Below are positions 1-11,710 of a DNA stretch of 64,000 nucleotides, in pieces (position 1 is the first letter of the stretch; each line of letters starts with the position of its first letter). The DNA comes from Suillus spraguei. Its lineage: Eukaryota > Basidiomycota > Agaricomycetes > Boletales > Suillaceae. The position numbers were made by a program, and so were the translations under genes. The notes below the pieces were generated by a model that saw only the letters and a list, made by a program, of their open reading frames with translations, had not been told where the DNA came from and made no database searches. Location of the stretch: positions 182,150-246,149 of the forward strand of contig JABCPU010000057.1 in assembly GCA_016800925.1 (NCBI GenBank). Direction: 5' to 3'.

Positions 1-12
1 ATCGTTCCTTAC

Positions 13-45
13 CTTGTGAAAGTACAAAGTCAGCTGTTCGGACAT
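13..45 (-). CDS. First exon of a third GST gene, cut by the window edge
   Basis: On the minus strand an ATG at 45 opens an 11-codon exon reading MSEQLTLYFHK, followed by a consensus donor GTAAGG that points out of the window to the left. The same 11 residues form exon 1 of the GST genes starting at 2158 and (with LS for FH) at 15580. The sequence upstream of the ATG (about 46-230) matches the promoter-side sequence at 2507-2650. The rest of the gene is not visible, so completeness cannot be judged. Confidence 0.6.
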
Positions 46-1192
46 GATGATTTGAGTAATGTCATTGTAATAAAAGGAATACTCAGGTTTACATACGAGA
101 CGAGCAGACCTTTAGACCCGGTATCAGTCATCCGACTCGCATCACTGCTCGATGAGTTGTACAAGTCGGACTCAGAGGTCGACAAGAGAACACGTCAGCA
201 AAGTGACCTGAAGAGAATCTGGAGATATTACTTACCATGTATGTCTATTTACAAGACTTCTCACTAACCCAAGGCGTAAATTTCTTGACGTCACAGTTTA
301 CAAGACCGTCGGTGAAATTGGAGTTTACGCTACCGCAAGCTGCAACCACAGTTTGAAATAGGCTCGAGACCAGCCTGGCTTATATAACAAGTCGAGTGGC
401 ATAGCCAGGCTGGTCGATCTCAGAGAGATTTTGCAGGCGAAGCACGGAGTCTAGTACCGGGTGTGCTGGTTGAAGTAATAGTGCGCCTATCGACTTTCGG
501 CACTTAGCGTACTGCATAACCCAGACACCTCATCTTTGCACTGTAGCACTAAAATTGACATACCATTTGCTCCATTATTATCCATCACTATTACTGCAGT
601 ATGCTTTGCTGTCTGAATGTTTAGCACGGACAATTGTCCAATGGACTCTCGCAGCCTCAGCACCATGATGGAGGAAAACTCCTCATGCTTCTCTCATGTA
701 CACTGTAGAGTGTCTTGTCGTGTGGAGTGTCGTATAAGTGTGATCGAGTGAATCCCATATTCTTCATACAGAATCAATGTTGATTTGGGCTGGTCGTAAC
801 ATGAAGATGCAGACGTGTCTGTGCGATGTCTGTATGTACAACGAAGCGGTAACACCGTGACATTGCTTCGCCTGCCAAATCTTCGACCAGTCTGACTACG
901 TCAAAATTTCCCACCTGTCATCGCGAGTCTAATTTTGAACCCCTTGTCATGCGTGTTTCATACGTTCATGCAAATCATGCCCTAAGCTTACAACTGATTG
1001 ATGTTGCCAAGCGTGCTGTAGGTATGCACTTTCCCTGGAGATATATCAAAATTTTATATTTGTCGGGCGGCTATTGTTCGTCATATAATTTGTCTAGTGT
1101 TGGGTTGGATATACTCTAAATTTCCGACAGCTGAAAATTGTTCTCCTACGAAGCTAACCATCTACTACCAGGTATATCTTCACTGTACGCGG
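46..1192. other. GST promoter copy, then sequence with no recognised gene
   Basis: About 46-230 repeats the GST upstream sequence also found at 2507-2650. At 368-380 and 403-415 there is a perfect 13-bp inverted repeat (GACCAGCCTGGCT and its complement) with a 22-nt loop. From about 1013 to 1192 the sequence matches 14447-14616, the 3' flank of the second GST gene. I see no coding signal in the remainder. Confidence 0.5.
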
Positions 1193-2158
1193 TCAGTGAA
1201 TATTCTCTTGAAGTATCCGATTATAATCTCCTAAATGCAATAAACAATAAGTCGTTATTCGTTCGCGTAGATGTATGCGCACCTCATCGTAGATTTTCTT
1301 GAAGCTCGGACGGTCCAGGATTCGCTCTGCGTATTTCTTGAATTTGGCAAACTTGGGTCCTTTTAACTCCTCGCCTAATTTATACCCTGTCCCGACGGGG
1401 AAATTCCCTGTTTCCAATTAGTCAGATTCAACTTCTCCGAAAAGTACGGGTGGATGCCCTACCCATGTCAGTTTCCGTGACGATCTTGAGCCTTGCGAGA
1501 TGTGGAGAGATGCATGCATCTGCAATAGTATAATGATTTCCAATCGCGAAATCGCTGCCCTCCTCCAAAAGTTCTTGAATAAATTCAATCGCTTTTAGGG
1601 CGTTGTCAAGTGACTCGTTCCCTCGAAGGAAGTCAAAATACGTTCCCTCGACGTGTCTAGTAATCGCATTGATGAAGAAACGGACTTTGGCACGTAAAAC
1701 AGGATCCTTTGGCAGGAGGCCAGAATCTGGATACAGGTCCGCCAAGAACTCAAGGATAACATTCGATTCCGCAATTTTAGTGGACAAGGGCGAAGGATCG
1801 TCGGGGTTGACGTTCGGCCCCCCATATGTCACAGCGGGCACCTATAGTAAAAATGTCACGTTTGTTCGCAATAGATACAGAATATCATCACACATACCTG
1901 ACCGACACGGTTCACTTTACTGGTGAACCACTCTGGTTTATTACGGAAATCGACTTGGTAGGCACTATAGGGTGCATTGGCTTCAATAAGAGCTAGTTCA
2001 ACCTGTCAATTTGCATCAGGCTCATGAGGTAGTGTCAGCAGTTATTTCACCTTTTGGCTAAACGGTGAGATCTGCAGAGTTGTGCGTCAGACAAGTTTTG
2101 TACTTCACTCTCCATCGCTCCTCACCTTGTGAAAGTACAGAGTCAGCTGTTCGGACAT
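1193..2158 (-). CDS. Glutathione S-transferase family protein, copy 1 (5 exons)
   Basis: Predicted cytosolic GST of about 255 aa. Exons on the minus strand are 2158-2126, 2071-2051, 2002-1898, 1841-1448 and 1407-1193; all phases agree and no stop interrupts. The N-terminal thioredoxin-like half is built from MSEQLTLYFHK, a 21-nt microexon ISPFSQK, and VELALIEANAPY...NKPEW. The C-terminal helical half contains the SNVILEFLADLYPDS and TIADACISPHLARLKI stretches typical of the family. Relatives in this class usually carry ICPFAQR at the active site. Here the catalytic Cys position is Ser, so classical thiol chemistry is doubtful and a Ser-type or non-catalytic role is possible. The copy 14617-15580 has the same exon structure. 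An orphan first exon at 2474-2506 could serve as an alternative start. Confidence 0.8.
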
Positions 2159-2473
2159 GATGATTTGATTAATAGCACTTTAACAAAGGAATGCTTAAGT
2201 TGATGTAGGAGACGAGCAGAACTTTATGCCTAGTATCGGTCATCGCATTACTACTTAGTGAGCTGATATTAGCTATTGCGGGTATCGGAGTTATTCGTAA
2301 TCAGAGGAAGTTGCCGTGCAGGAATGAATCTTACCCCGACAATAACTCGGTGAATGAGTCAGTTGCTGACCGATAGCTATCTCCATATCGATAGGCCTAG
2401 TCGATTAGTCGTGCATGATTTAGGACCTGAGTCCTACAGAATTATACACAACTCACCGGCCATTGTTCCTCAC
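2159..2473. repeat. Duplicated GST upstream region
   Basis: About 2160-2230 is a degenerate copy of the GST upstream sequence, and about 2263-2450 matches 15850-16050 upstream of the second GST gene. No reading frame of note. Confidence 0.55.
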
Positions 2474-2506
2474 CTTGTGAAAGTACAAAGTCAGCTGTTC
2501 AGACAT
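2474..2506 (-). CDS. Orphan GST first exon with its own promoter
   Basis: The minus strand reads ATG through MSEQLTLYFHK and then a donor GTGAGG, the same protein start as GST copy 1, but no GST body lies directly downstream before the copy-1 first exon at 2158. A TATA-like TGTATATAAAG lies at about 2537-2547, roughly 32 nt upstream of the ATG, whereas the copy-1 first exon has no clear TATA. It is either a dead duplicate or an alternative first exon that splices to the microexon at 2071. Confidence 0.55.
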
Positions 2507-2536
2507 GATGATGGCACTTGAACAAAAGAAATGCTC

Positions 2537-2547
2537 ACTTTATATAC
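2537..2547 (-). promoter_or_regulatory. TATA-like element upstream of orphan GST exon
   Basis: Minus-strand TGTATATAAAG about 32 nt upstream of the ATG at 2506. Degenerate versions of the same stretch precede the other GST first exons. Function is inferred from position only. Confidence 0.4.
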
Positions 2548-2917
2548 AAGACGAGCAGAGCTTTAGGCCCGATAGAATCGCATCACTGCCCGATGAGTTG
2601 GTTGGACTCGGAGGTCGACAAGAGGACACGTCAGAAAAGTGACTTAGTACTTCACTGCCACGAGCGTATCGCAACGCAAATTGGAAATCGCTCCAAGTCA
2701 GGTTTGGAGGTCAATACTACAGTGAAAACTGATTATGACGGGATGAAGGTTGACATATTGCTTACCTAACACGCATCTGTGGATGGAATAGGGTATCTAC
2801 ATCGACCGTCATGCCATTCTTTGGGTCATTCATATTCCCCGTGCGCCCTCATGAATAGTCCATAATTTATGTGAGTATTGACAAATTGTTGTCGTCGAAT
2901 ATTACGTGGCCTCTGTA

Positions 2918-4033
2918 ATGGCGACTTTCGGCAAATCCTCTTTTGACGCCGTCATATATGCGACTTTCAGACCGACCTACCCTAGGTCATTGTATGACTC
3001 CATATACCAGTACCACGAGCGCAAAAAGGGTGCAAGATGGGATAGAGCAGTGGATCCTGGTTGTGGTACGGGTCAGTTCTAGCTGTACTCAATTTGAAGG
3101 ATTTCAGCTATTGACATATTGATGATGCATTCGGAATTCCAGGTCAAGCGACGGATGAGCTCACACCCTTCAAGCAGTCGTTGGCATCGACCCGAGTTTC
3201 AAGATGATCGCAGCTGCTCAAGAAACTTTCCAGAAAATGCTAGTAAGTACTGGTAAATACGAGGACGTACATGCGAGCCCAATGAGTACTATTCTTGGAG
3301 GATAACAGTGCGGATCTAGTCATTGCCGGTGCGTGTATTAGACAGGATAAACTCAATAATGCTATCTATTCATGATGTCTTCGTGGTTGTAGCCCAAGCA
3401 GGTCATTGGCTCGACTGGAACAAAATGTGTCCTAAGCTCACAAGGGTGCTGAGGAAGAATGGGAGTGCTGCATTTTGAGTATGTACTCCCATTTCTGAGC
3501 CATTACTTGTCCAACTTAGATCTACTCCGAGTTCCGCTTCACGCGCTATCCATCATTCACAAAGAAAATCAATGCTTATGGCCAAGGCATTGACCCACTG
3601 AACAGCGTTGGCCCACACTGGCAGCAACCCGGCCGTTCTATTCCGCAAAACCATTTGGCTGATGTGCCAGGAGGCAATGAAGTTGTACCCAGCGCATTCA
3701 GTGATTTCGAGAGTCTTCTTTACAGGTCTGTCTTGGACCTATCATTACATGACACTACACTAATGTATCGCAGGTGGCCACTACCCGTCTCTCCCTTATC
3801 CACGCTCCGTGATCATGCGCAAGAAGATGACATGCTGTCTTATCTTAATTCGTGGAACTCGTTGCATACGTTCCGTCAACACAAACCCATGGATGGGGAA
3901 AATTCACGTGGAGATGTTACAGAGCGGTCATGGAAAGATCTGAAGGACGGTGTCGAGCTGGAGAATGTGAGAGCTGTGGAAGGACGTGATGAAGTAGACA
4001 TCATTGGCAATGATAATGGTTAAGAGAGTGTAA
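2918..4033 (+). pseudogene. SAM-dependent methyltransferase, copy 1 (pseudogene)
   Basis: Related to the fungal class-I methyltransferases of about 300 aa that resemble trans-aconitate methyltransferase. Exon 1 (2918-3071) encodes MATFGKSSFD, RPTYPRSLYD and the SAM-binding VDPGCGTG. A 71-nt intron (3072-3142) leads to GQATDELTPFK. One base is missing near 3177, since copy 2 reads KHV where this copy shifts frame, and VVGIDPSFKMIAAAQETFQKM follows in the new frame. HWLDWNKMCPKLTRVLRKNGSAAF is then followed by TGA. The last open stretch (3655-4023) covers the C-terminal part, including an SLHTFRQH stretch. The conserved introns show descent from a real gene, but it cannot make the full protein. 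The better-preserved motif I is in this copy; the better C-terminus is in copy 2 (9035-10160). Confidence 0.75.
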
Positions 4034-6442
4034 TGGTGCTAGAGGGCGGTAGGTATTCTTTTGTTGTTGGCTTGCAGATTATCTGATCAGAGGCTGTCTA
4101 GGCCACTGGCAACACCACGATTCGGAGCGCTAGGGAGGCTATTATGTATAATCAGCTCATCAAATGCAGTACTAAAAGAACACATGGCTTGGACGTTATT
4201 GAATCACTATGCTATTACTGCTAAATCTCGTCGGAATGTTTCGCCTGGGCGCAGTGAGACTCTTGCCTATTTTTGGTGGCAAACCAACTGATAACCAACA
4301 TGGCCTGTGATGCAGACTCATGCATACCGTGTCCGAGGTGGCCTATCGCGAGGTCTGCCCGTCGAAGCGCTATGCAGTGTACATCGCTTAGTTACTGAAT
4401 TCACTCGTTCATATCGTAGAATTCTACCTTATAAATCAGTGCAACCTCTGGAACGCGCGAATTGCCAGCAGGAAGATGTAAATGAACACTTGCGATCTGG
4501 GCTAAACAATTAGAACTTAGGTTGCGGGAGTATTAGCCTAGGGGACGCAGGTGCCGGCGCAACTATGGCCACCTTGGCAAAACTCCCAGGTGGAGCATCA
4601 GCCTCAGTATCTCCTCACCTCCGACTGTCTATTTGATGTCGATCAAGCTGTAACTCGCTATTCACAAACCATTTACTTACAGAGCACAGCAGTCGTTTCG
4701 TGCTTATGATGACAACGTTAATCAAAGCACCTTCTTTGAAATTTGAATATCCATAATTTGAATATTTAGCTTTCTTTGCTTATTTGATTTTATAATTACA
4801 AAAGACATGCCTTCGGTCGACTCTCAGACGATGATACTCTACAGTAGCAAGACAGGAACTGCAATATTGATACAAAAACTCTTCGCGTCCTCACTCATGT
4901 AACGAAAATTTGATGCAGTGAATGCTGTGGCTTTCGAATGCATTGAGAACTGACGACGAAGTGCAAGCTCGCTCACCCAGGTTTCATTGCATGGCACAAA
5001 TGCAGTTTTGTTTGTTACCTAGGTAATGAGGAGGTACGCTGGGATTGTTCAACTGAGATACTATGTTCGTCGATACGATCTACGAAAGCTATGAATTGCG
5101 GGTCCCCATGGTCCGAATTGCCGTGTTAAAAACTCACTATGCGAATGGTATGCTATCAAATGTCGATGGCTTTACCGACGCTGCAAGAGTTGCAGTCTCT
5201 CCTGTTCCGCTGACAATAGGACCTGCCTGCCGAAAATATCTCAAACTTATGAAGGCATTGTCTCCGAACGGTATTCATGGACGATTGCAGATTACACAAT
5301 AAAGGTTATGAAGTTCCTCCCAAATGATTGTTGCAAGGTTTTGAATGAGATTCGCGCGAGGAGAGTGATTGTTTAGAAGCGGAAGTCACCATGGTAGTGA
5401 ATCAAAGAGCTAGAAAGAACAACAACACAGAAGACACCATCATAGTAGTGTACAAAGGCCACACAGCATGTGATATGATGAACGGAAAGAGCCGCGATCA
5501 AACAACACAGCATGACGCGGTGGACGGAGCTTCGGCGGCATTTCATGAGCATAACTCACAGCCTTTACCAGTCCAAGTACTTCGGACTGACAAAAAATCA
5601 CTAAAACAATGGTAATCAATTCACGAGCCTGTACAATTGGAGATCAGGATTCTTGCATGTAAGTTACCGCCTTCTTATCTCCTATATTCGATTTCTCTGA
5701 CTAGTATGAATGGCCGTCTTGTATTTGACAGATATGAATCATACAGCATGAATCGAGATGTATCTGCCATATGGTGCGCTTTGTATCGGACTCGCTCTCT
5801 GCCATTCCCGTTGACGCGGGTGCCAGTTGCACCGACAAATGTCTTACTTCGTGCTTTAAAAATGAAACTTACCATATTTAAGCATACGAGGCAACATATA
5901 GTAAAGTGAGTTATGTTCGCTCCGCTTCGACCCACTGTGTGTGAAGGCTTCCTATCTGACTCATGTGGTGATATGCCGCAGAATGGCCCTTGTTCCATAA
6001 GAGTAATTGGAGGAGCTGCCAAGGTTACACCTTGGGCTTGGCAGAAGAGAGAGCACATGCTTGTTTTCGATCACATCACGCGTCGACCTGTGTTAGACTG
6101 ATGAATACATGATTTTATACAGAACTCCTCTGTTTATGCAACTTTGCAGTAAGAATACTCCAACAATGACGTTGGAAATGAGTTACCGACATCACCAACT
6201 GGAACGTTCCTGATGTTCAAGTGGTGGTGTGCTTCATACTACACCGCCAGTCTGCAAATCAACATATACCTTCATCCAATCGCTCTTTCACACTGCAATA
6301 CTGGTGGGTCTTGAGGGATCAAATATTCATCTCCATCATGCCGATTTTGGCGATAGAGGCGCTGGATGGTGGTATATCTAGCACGAACACTATTGTTATA
6401 CACCACCATCACCCCCCACTCGTTCAAACTCATCCCTCGAAT
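4034..6442. other. Duplicated, unassigned spacer
   Basis: About 4040-4740 matches 10170-10860, and about 5600-6260 matches 10960-11570. The 850-bp stretch between them (4745-5600) is nearly absent from the second copy, so it was inserted here or deleted there. Several ORFs of 60-127 codons occur on both strands, but none is conserved between the two copies and I recognise no domain. Treated as non-coding. Confidence 0.5.
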
Positions 6443-8149
6443 ATGACCGTAGTCTCAAATGATCCCAATTGGTGGCCATTTATCAGATCTGAGCTTTTTT
6501 ACACCTATTGGGGGGGTTAGTTGTATCAGTTGATGACATCTCGATTTAACATTGACTTGTGGTTTCGCAGTTGCCGCCGCCGTTGTGGTGGTATATGATT
6601 GGGGTGCGTCGAACAGTCTTCAAAAACTGCTGATATTCTCATGATAATCTCAGTGCTGACACTAGCACAAGAGGTAGGTCGGTGCTATTTCTGGAGTAGC
6701 CAACTTGCTAAGAACGGTGTTATAGACTGAACTGATCTGGGTAAGTGACAGAGTCTAATATTAAAAGAAAAGCGACAGAATACAATACATTTGCGACAGA
6801 AACAGCGCTGGTCTCTCATGACTGTGCTGTACCTGATGGTTCGTACCTTAAGTCATACTATAGCTTGACTGGCAAATTGTGCTGACTCCAAAATGTTCTA
6901 GACACGATATATTGGAATACTATATTCTATGTATGTTGTTGAGGCCAACAAGGTGGTGCTGTGCTAATAGCCTATCTCTCGTCATCAGTATCTATGCTAT
7001 GTGTATGTCTCATATGCACTGTGTTCGATTCTTCTGACTGGCGGCACACAGCATACACTCCATCGGTCTCACTGACAGATACAGTGAGTATTCTGCAACC
7101 ATCTCATTCCCATGCAATATATACATTCATAATATGCAGGAGTGAGTGAGATTCTGACCACTAAACTTGGCTCAGCATAATACTCAATAGGTGTGAGTGG
7201 AGCATAGGATCGTAGTACAAAGGCGATCACTAATTTGGGTGTTTCAGGCAACATTATGTACTACGCTGTAAATGCGACAAATGTGGTCGTAGCTGCCATG
7301 CTGGGCGGTGAGTTGCAATACCTCAGTTATATTCACTTGACTGAAACATGATGTAAAGTCATCATGATTGCTCGGTTGCATGCCATGTATCAGAGATCTA
7401 GAAACATGCTTATCGTTCTGGTTGTCATCTTCCTGGCCATAAACATTGCCTGTGGAGCAATCACGGTGATAGCACTCAAATCTATTGTAGGAGGTAAGCT
7501 TTACTTGTTGACTTGACGAACACGGCTCATTGGACAAACACTAGAGGAGCTGGTACTCTCTGGCAGACATATGTGCAATTATAGTTATGGGGGATCCACC
7601 CAGCTTCTGATTTCAATGATATGGATGCTCAACACCATTTGGGAGGCCCTCGCATTATGTCTTTCACTTTGGATTGCTGCGAAACACTTCCGTGACCTGC
7701 GACGACTTGGCCCATCGACAGGATCAACCATCGGTGACTGTTTCCGAGTGTTGATAAAGTCTCACGTGCTTTATTTTGCAAGGTTAGCTTGTAATGTAAA
7801 TGTGGTTATCTTTTTCTGCTCAAGTTCCGCACATCCTAGCTTTGCTGGTGTCTCTTCCCTCCAGCTTGTTATCTCTCTACAGAGTTGTTGGTACGCCGAC
7901 CTGTTGCTGACATTTACTTGTGACCACTGTTGACCATTTCTATAGACATCAACCTCTATCATAGCTCAGATACTTGATGGTGCCATTCAAATTTTATTGG
8001 GCGTGCAGATGTTTGTGTTGGGACCACGCCTGATCCTTAGCGTTCGAGAATATCACGCCAAACTTGTGGCCAACTCCGACGCAGAAACTAGCATGAGATC
8101 GATTGTCTTTCAGGAGCATGTACATGTATCAACTAGCAGTACTGTGTAG
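6443..8149 (+). CDS. DUF6533-type multi-pass membrane protein, copy 1
   Basis: Belongs to the basidiomycete membrane-protein family with an N-terminal DUF6533 domain; function is unknown. Start ATG at 6443 (MTVVSNDP). Exons I can phase are 6443-6515, 6571-6603, 6654-6673, 6726-6740, 6800-6838 and 6902-6930, joining to VAAAVVVVYDW, VLTLAQE, TELIW, KQRWSLMTVLYLM and TRYIGILYSM, the family signature. Later blocks are NIMYYAVNATNVVVAAMLG, VIMIARLHAMYQRSRNMLI, EELVLSG, WEALALCLSLWIAAKHFRDL and QMFVLGPRLILSVREYHAKL. The stop is TAG at 8147-8149. About seven hydrophobic segments are expected. The join near 6931-6970 and the exon around 7080-7250 are unresolved. The near-identical copy at 11711-13420 keeps all these blocks, so the family is probably still expressed. 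Confidence 0.7.
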
Positions 8150-9034
8150 GGAAGTGCTTGTCGAGTGTCCTGTAGGGAGGAGATATCTGGTCAAGGATCC
8201 GCTGTAGTATTTATTTAAGTTATGGTTATGATGTTTCGAAGTATATTTAAGGTTCATGTAGACAACTCCGTTTCTTGTTGCATCATTACTGGAACTCAGT
8301 GAACGGCGGGGTCATTGATAATTGTAGATAGAGCGTGAGGATGCGGCACAAGATGGATACAAAGGTGATATGGTACTCACGTTCAAGTCCGATATGTTGG
8401 CCTTCCCAGCTACCAGGTATGATGATGGAATAGCTGTCCGAGAATTGGTACTGGAAAATCATAATAAGAATATCAGCAATTTTAAAACAGTGTCCTGTTT
8501 ACCCCAATTATATACCATCACGCTACCAGTGGAAACTGCAAAATCACAAGTCTTGATAGTTAGACCGTATTTGTATTCCCCGTGCGTCCTCATGAGTAGT
8601 CCTCAAATATTGACACATTTCCAGCTTGTGAGTCGCTGACACGATCTATTAGGTTGGGCTGGGACGCAAGCAGGTGGAGCCACTCGGGAGGGCGGGACAC
8701 CTTGCTTACGAATTTGATCGTGCCTTACGACTCAGGATAGATTGAAACGGTGAATAATTCAATGGACTCTGTGTATTGCACTAAGTAACGGAATAACGAA
8801 TAAAGGATATGGTATGATTAAAACCATAGGGAGAGGCAGGTGGGTATAAAAACGGATTGTTCAAGCGAGTGAGTAGGACTATGGACGACGAAACTCGCTG
8901 TTGTGGTTTGAAGGAAAAATGAATGTGGGGACGCGAACAGCCGCTCAGCTGGACGCATGGTGCCGGGACATTCCGGCAGGCTGCACTTCCCGGCACCTGC
9001 ACATGTTGTCGTCGACTATTACGTGGCCTCTGTA
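8150..9034. other. Junction of the tandem duplication
   Basis: About 8150-8545 matches 13421-13780 downstream of copy 2. About 8574-8622 matches 2832-2885 just upstream of methyltransferase copy 1, so the next repeat unit starts here. About 8630-9003 is extra sequence found only at this junction, with no recognised gene, and about 9005 onward matches 2887 onward. Confidence 0.5.
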
Positions 9035-10160
9035 ATGGCAACTTTCGGCAAATCCTCTTTTGACACCATAATATATGCGACATTCAGACCGACCTACCCT
9101 AGGTCATCGTATGACTTCATATTCCGGTACCACGAGCGCAACAAGGCTACAAGACGGGATAGAGCAGTGGATTTTGGTTATGAGACGGGTCAGTTCCAGC
9201 TGTGCTCAATTTAGGATTTCAGCTATTGATATATTGATTATGCATTCGGAATTACAGGTCAAACGACAGTCGGGCTCACACCCTTCAAGCACGTCATTAG
9301 CGGCGACCCGAGTTCCAAGGTGATCGCAGTTCCTCAATCAACTCTCGAGAAAACACCAGTGAGTACTGGTCAATACGAGTACGTACAGGCGAGCGCAGAG
9401 AGTCTACCATTATTGGAGGATAGCAGTGTGTATCTAGTCAATGGTCATTGCCGGTGCGTGTATTAGGCAGGATGAACTCGATAGTACTATCTATCCATGA
9501 TATCTGCATGGTTGTAGCCCAGGTGGGTCATTAGTTCGACTGGAACAAGATGTGCCCTGAGCTCGCAAGGGTGCTGAGGAAGAATGGGAGTGCTGCATTT
9601 TGAGTTTTTGTATTCCCATTTCCGAGCCATTACTTGTCCAGCTACTTTTGACATTTGCTTGACTCCGAGTTCCGCTTCATGAGTTATCCATCACTCACAA
9701 ATGCTTGTGGCCAAGGCATTGACCCACTGAACAGCGCTGGCCCATACTGGCAGCAACCCAGCCGTTCTATTCTGGAAAATGCCTTGGTTGAGGTGCCAGA
9801 AGGCAATGAAGTTGTACCCGGCGCGTTCAGTTATTTCGAGGGAGTCTTCTTCACAGGTCTGTCTTGGACCTATCATTACATGACACTACACTAATGCATC
9901 GCAGGCGACCACTATCCATCTCTTCCTTATCTACGCTCCGTGATAATGCGCAAGAAGATGACCTGCTGTCTTATCTTAATACGTGGAACTCATTACACAC
10001 GTTTCGTCAGCACAATCCACGGATGGGATGGAGATGTTGCATTGTGATTCTGGAAAGATCTTAGGAGGGTGTCGAGCTGGGGGATGGGAGAGCTGTGGAT
10101 AGACATGATAAAGTAGACATTGAATGGCCGTCGGCGATGATAATGGTTAAGAAAGCCTAA
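9035..10160 (+). pseudogene. SAM-dependent methyltransferase, copy 2 (pseudogene)
   Basis: Tandem duplicate of 2918-4033, with the same first intron and the same intron before a GDHYPSLPYLRSVIMRKK stretch. Damage is different here. The SAM-binding motif I reads VDFGYETG instead of VDPGCGTG. The conserved HWFDW has become H-stop-FDW (TGG to TAG) just after the intron ending near 9525. Both copies share a TGA after NGSAAF near 9602, so that lesion, or an unrecognised splice site, predates the duplication. The C-terminus is better kept than in copy 1, reading VDIEWPSAMIMVKKA then TAA at 10158-10160. No functional product is expected. Confidence 0.72.
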
Positions 10161-11710
10161 TGGTACCAGAGGGCGGTAGGTGTTCTCACGTTGGCGGCTT
10201 GCAGATCATCTTATTAGAGACTATCTAGGGAACTGGCAACACCACGATTCAGAGATGTTACATCTAATCAAATGCAGTACTACAACTTGGATGTTATTGG
10301 ATCACTATGCTATAACCATTACTGCTAAGTCTCATCGGAATAGTTCGCCTGGCGGCAGTGAGACCCTTGTCTATTTTCAGCGAATAAACATGGCGTGTGA
10401 TGCAGACTCATGCACATCATGTCCGAGGCTGTCCATTGAGAGATCCGCCCATTGACCTTATCAGCGCGATCGTTCAGGTTGGCAGTGTTTTCTTGGTTGC
10501 TGAAATTCCTTGTTCATATCGAGTTGGATAAGCTTCAAATGGCAACCTTATAAATCAGCGCAACCTCCGGAGCGCACGCACTGCCAGCAGGAAGATGTAA
10601 ATGAAATAATGAACACTTCTGAATTGTGTTGGACAGCTAGAACTCACTATTAGGTTGCGGGAGTACGCTCCAATATTTGGTTCACACATGATGATGGAGA
10701 TGTGTACTGTCCTTTGTGCCATCTACTATGATCTGAAGACATCTTGATGCAGTCTTACGCTGAATGGCAACCCAGCTATCACTATGTAATACATTTATTT
10801 ACAGAGCACAGCGCCATGTTACAACCATCAAAGCACCTCTGAAATTTGAATATCCTTATGACATAATGACATAATGAAACCGGATCTCGCTTTTATATAA
10901 CTCACAACGTTCAAGTTCACGAACGTTCAGAACGTTGAAGTCGGGACTCACTGAAACAACATTAATACATGTGGAGCCTGTACAATGAGAAATTCGGATT
11001 GTTGCATGTAAGTTACAAGCTTCTTATCTCCTATATTTGATTTCTCTTTCGACTAGTATGAATGGCGTCTGATATTAATCATACAGCATCAGGTATCTGC
11101 CTTACGGTGCGCTCTGCATCGGATTTACTCTCTGCCATGCTAACGCGATTGCCAGTGGCACCGATAAATGTCTTACTTCGTCCTTTAAATATGAAACTTA
11201 CTACATTTTTGTTCATTGATTTGAGCATACGAGACAACAGATACTAGTAAAGTTCGCTCCGCTTCGACCCTGTGTGTGACGGTTTCCTATCTGACTCCTG
11301 TGGTGCTATGGTGCAGAATGGTCCTTGTTCCATAAGATTAATTGGTGGAGTTGTTTCGGTTACGCCTTGGGCTCGACAGAAGAGAGCGGACATACTTGTT
11401 TTCGATCACATCACGCTTCGACCTGTGTGAGAACGATGACTACATAATGTTATACAGGACTCCTCTGTTTATGCAAGCTTGCAGTCAGAATGCTGCGAAT
11501 ATAACGTCGGAAATGAGTTACCGGCATCATCAACAACTGGAACGGTCCTGATGAAGTTCAAGTGGCTGCTGGTGGGTCTTGAGGGATCAAATGTTCATCT
11601 CCATCATGCCGATTTTGGCGATAGAAGCGCTCAATGGTTGTATATCTAGCACGAACACTATTGTTATACACCACCAACACCTCCCACTCGTTCAAACTCA
11701 TCCCTCGAAT
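10161..11710. other. Duplicated, unassigned spacer (copy 2)
   Basis: Counterpart of 4034-6442 but about 860 bp shorter. Short ORFs occur without recognisable domains and without frame conservation against copy 1. I see nothing else. Confidence 0.5.

Noticed and set aside
366..382. GAGACCAGCCTGGC resembles a well-known Alu motif
   Set aside because: It is one arm of a local 13-bp inverted repeat and nothing else Alu-like surrounds it; a chance match.
5675..6058. 127-codon minus-strand ORF with several Cys, considered as a small secreted protein
   Set aside because: No signal peptide pattern, and the frame is not preserved in the duplicate at about 10990-11400.
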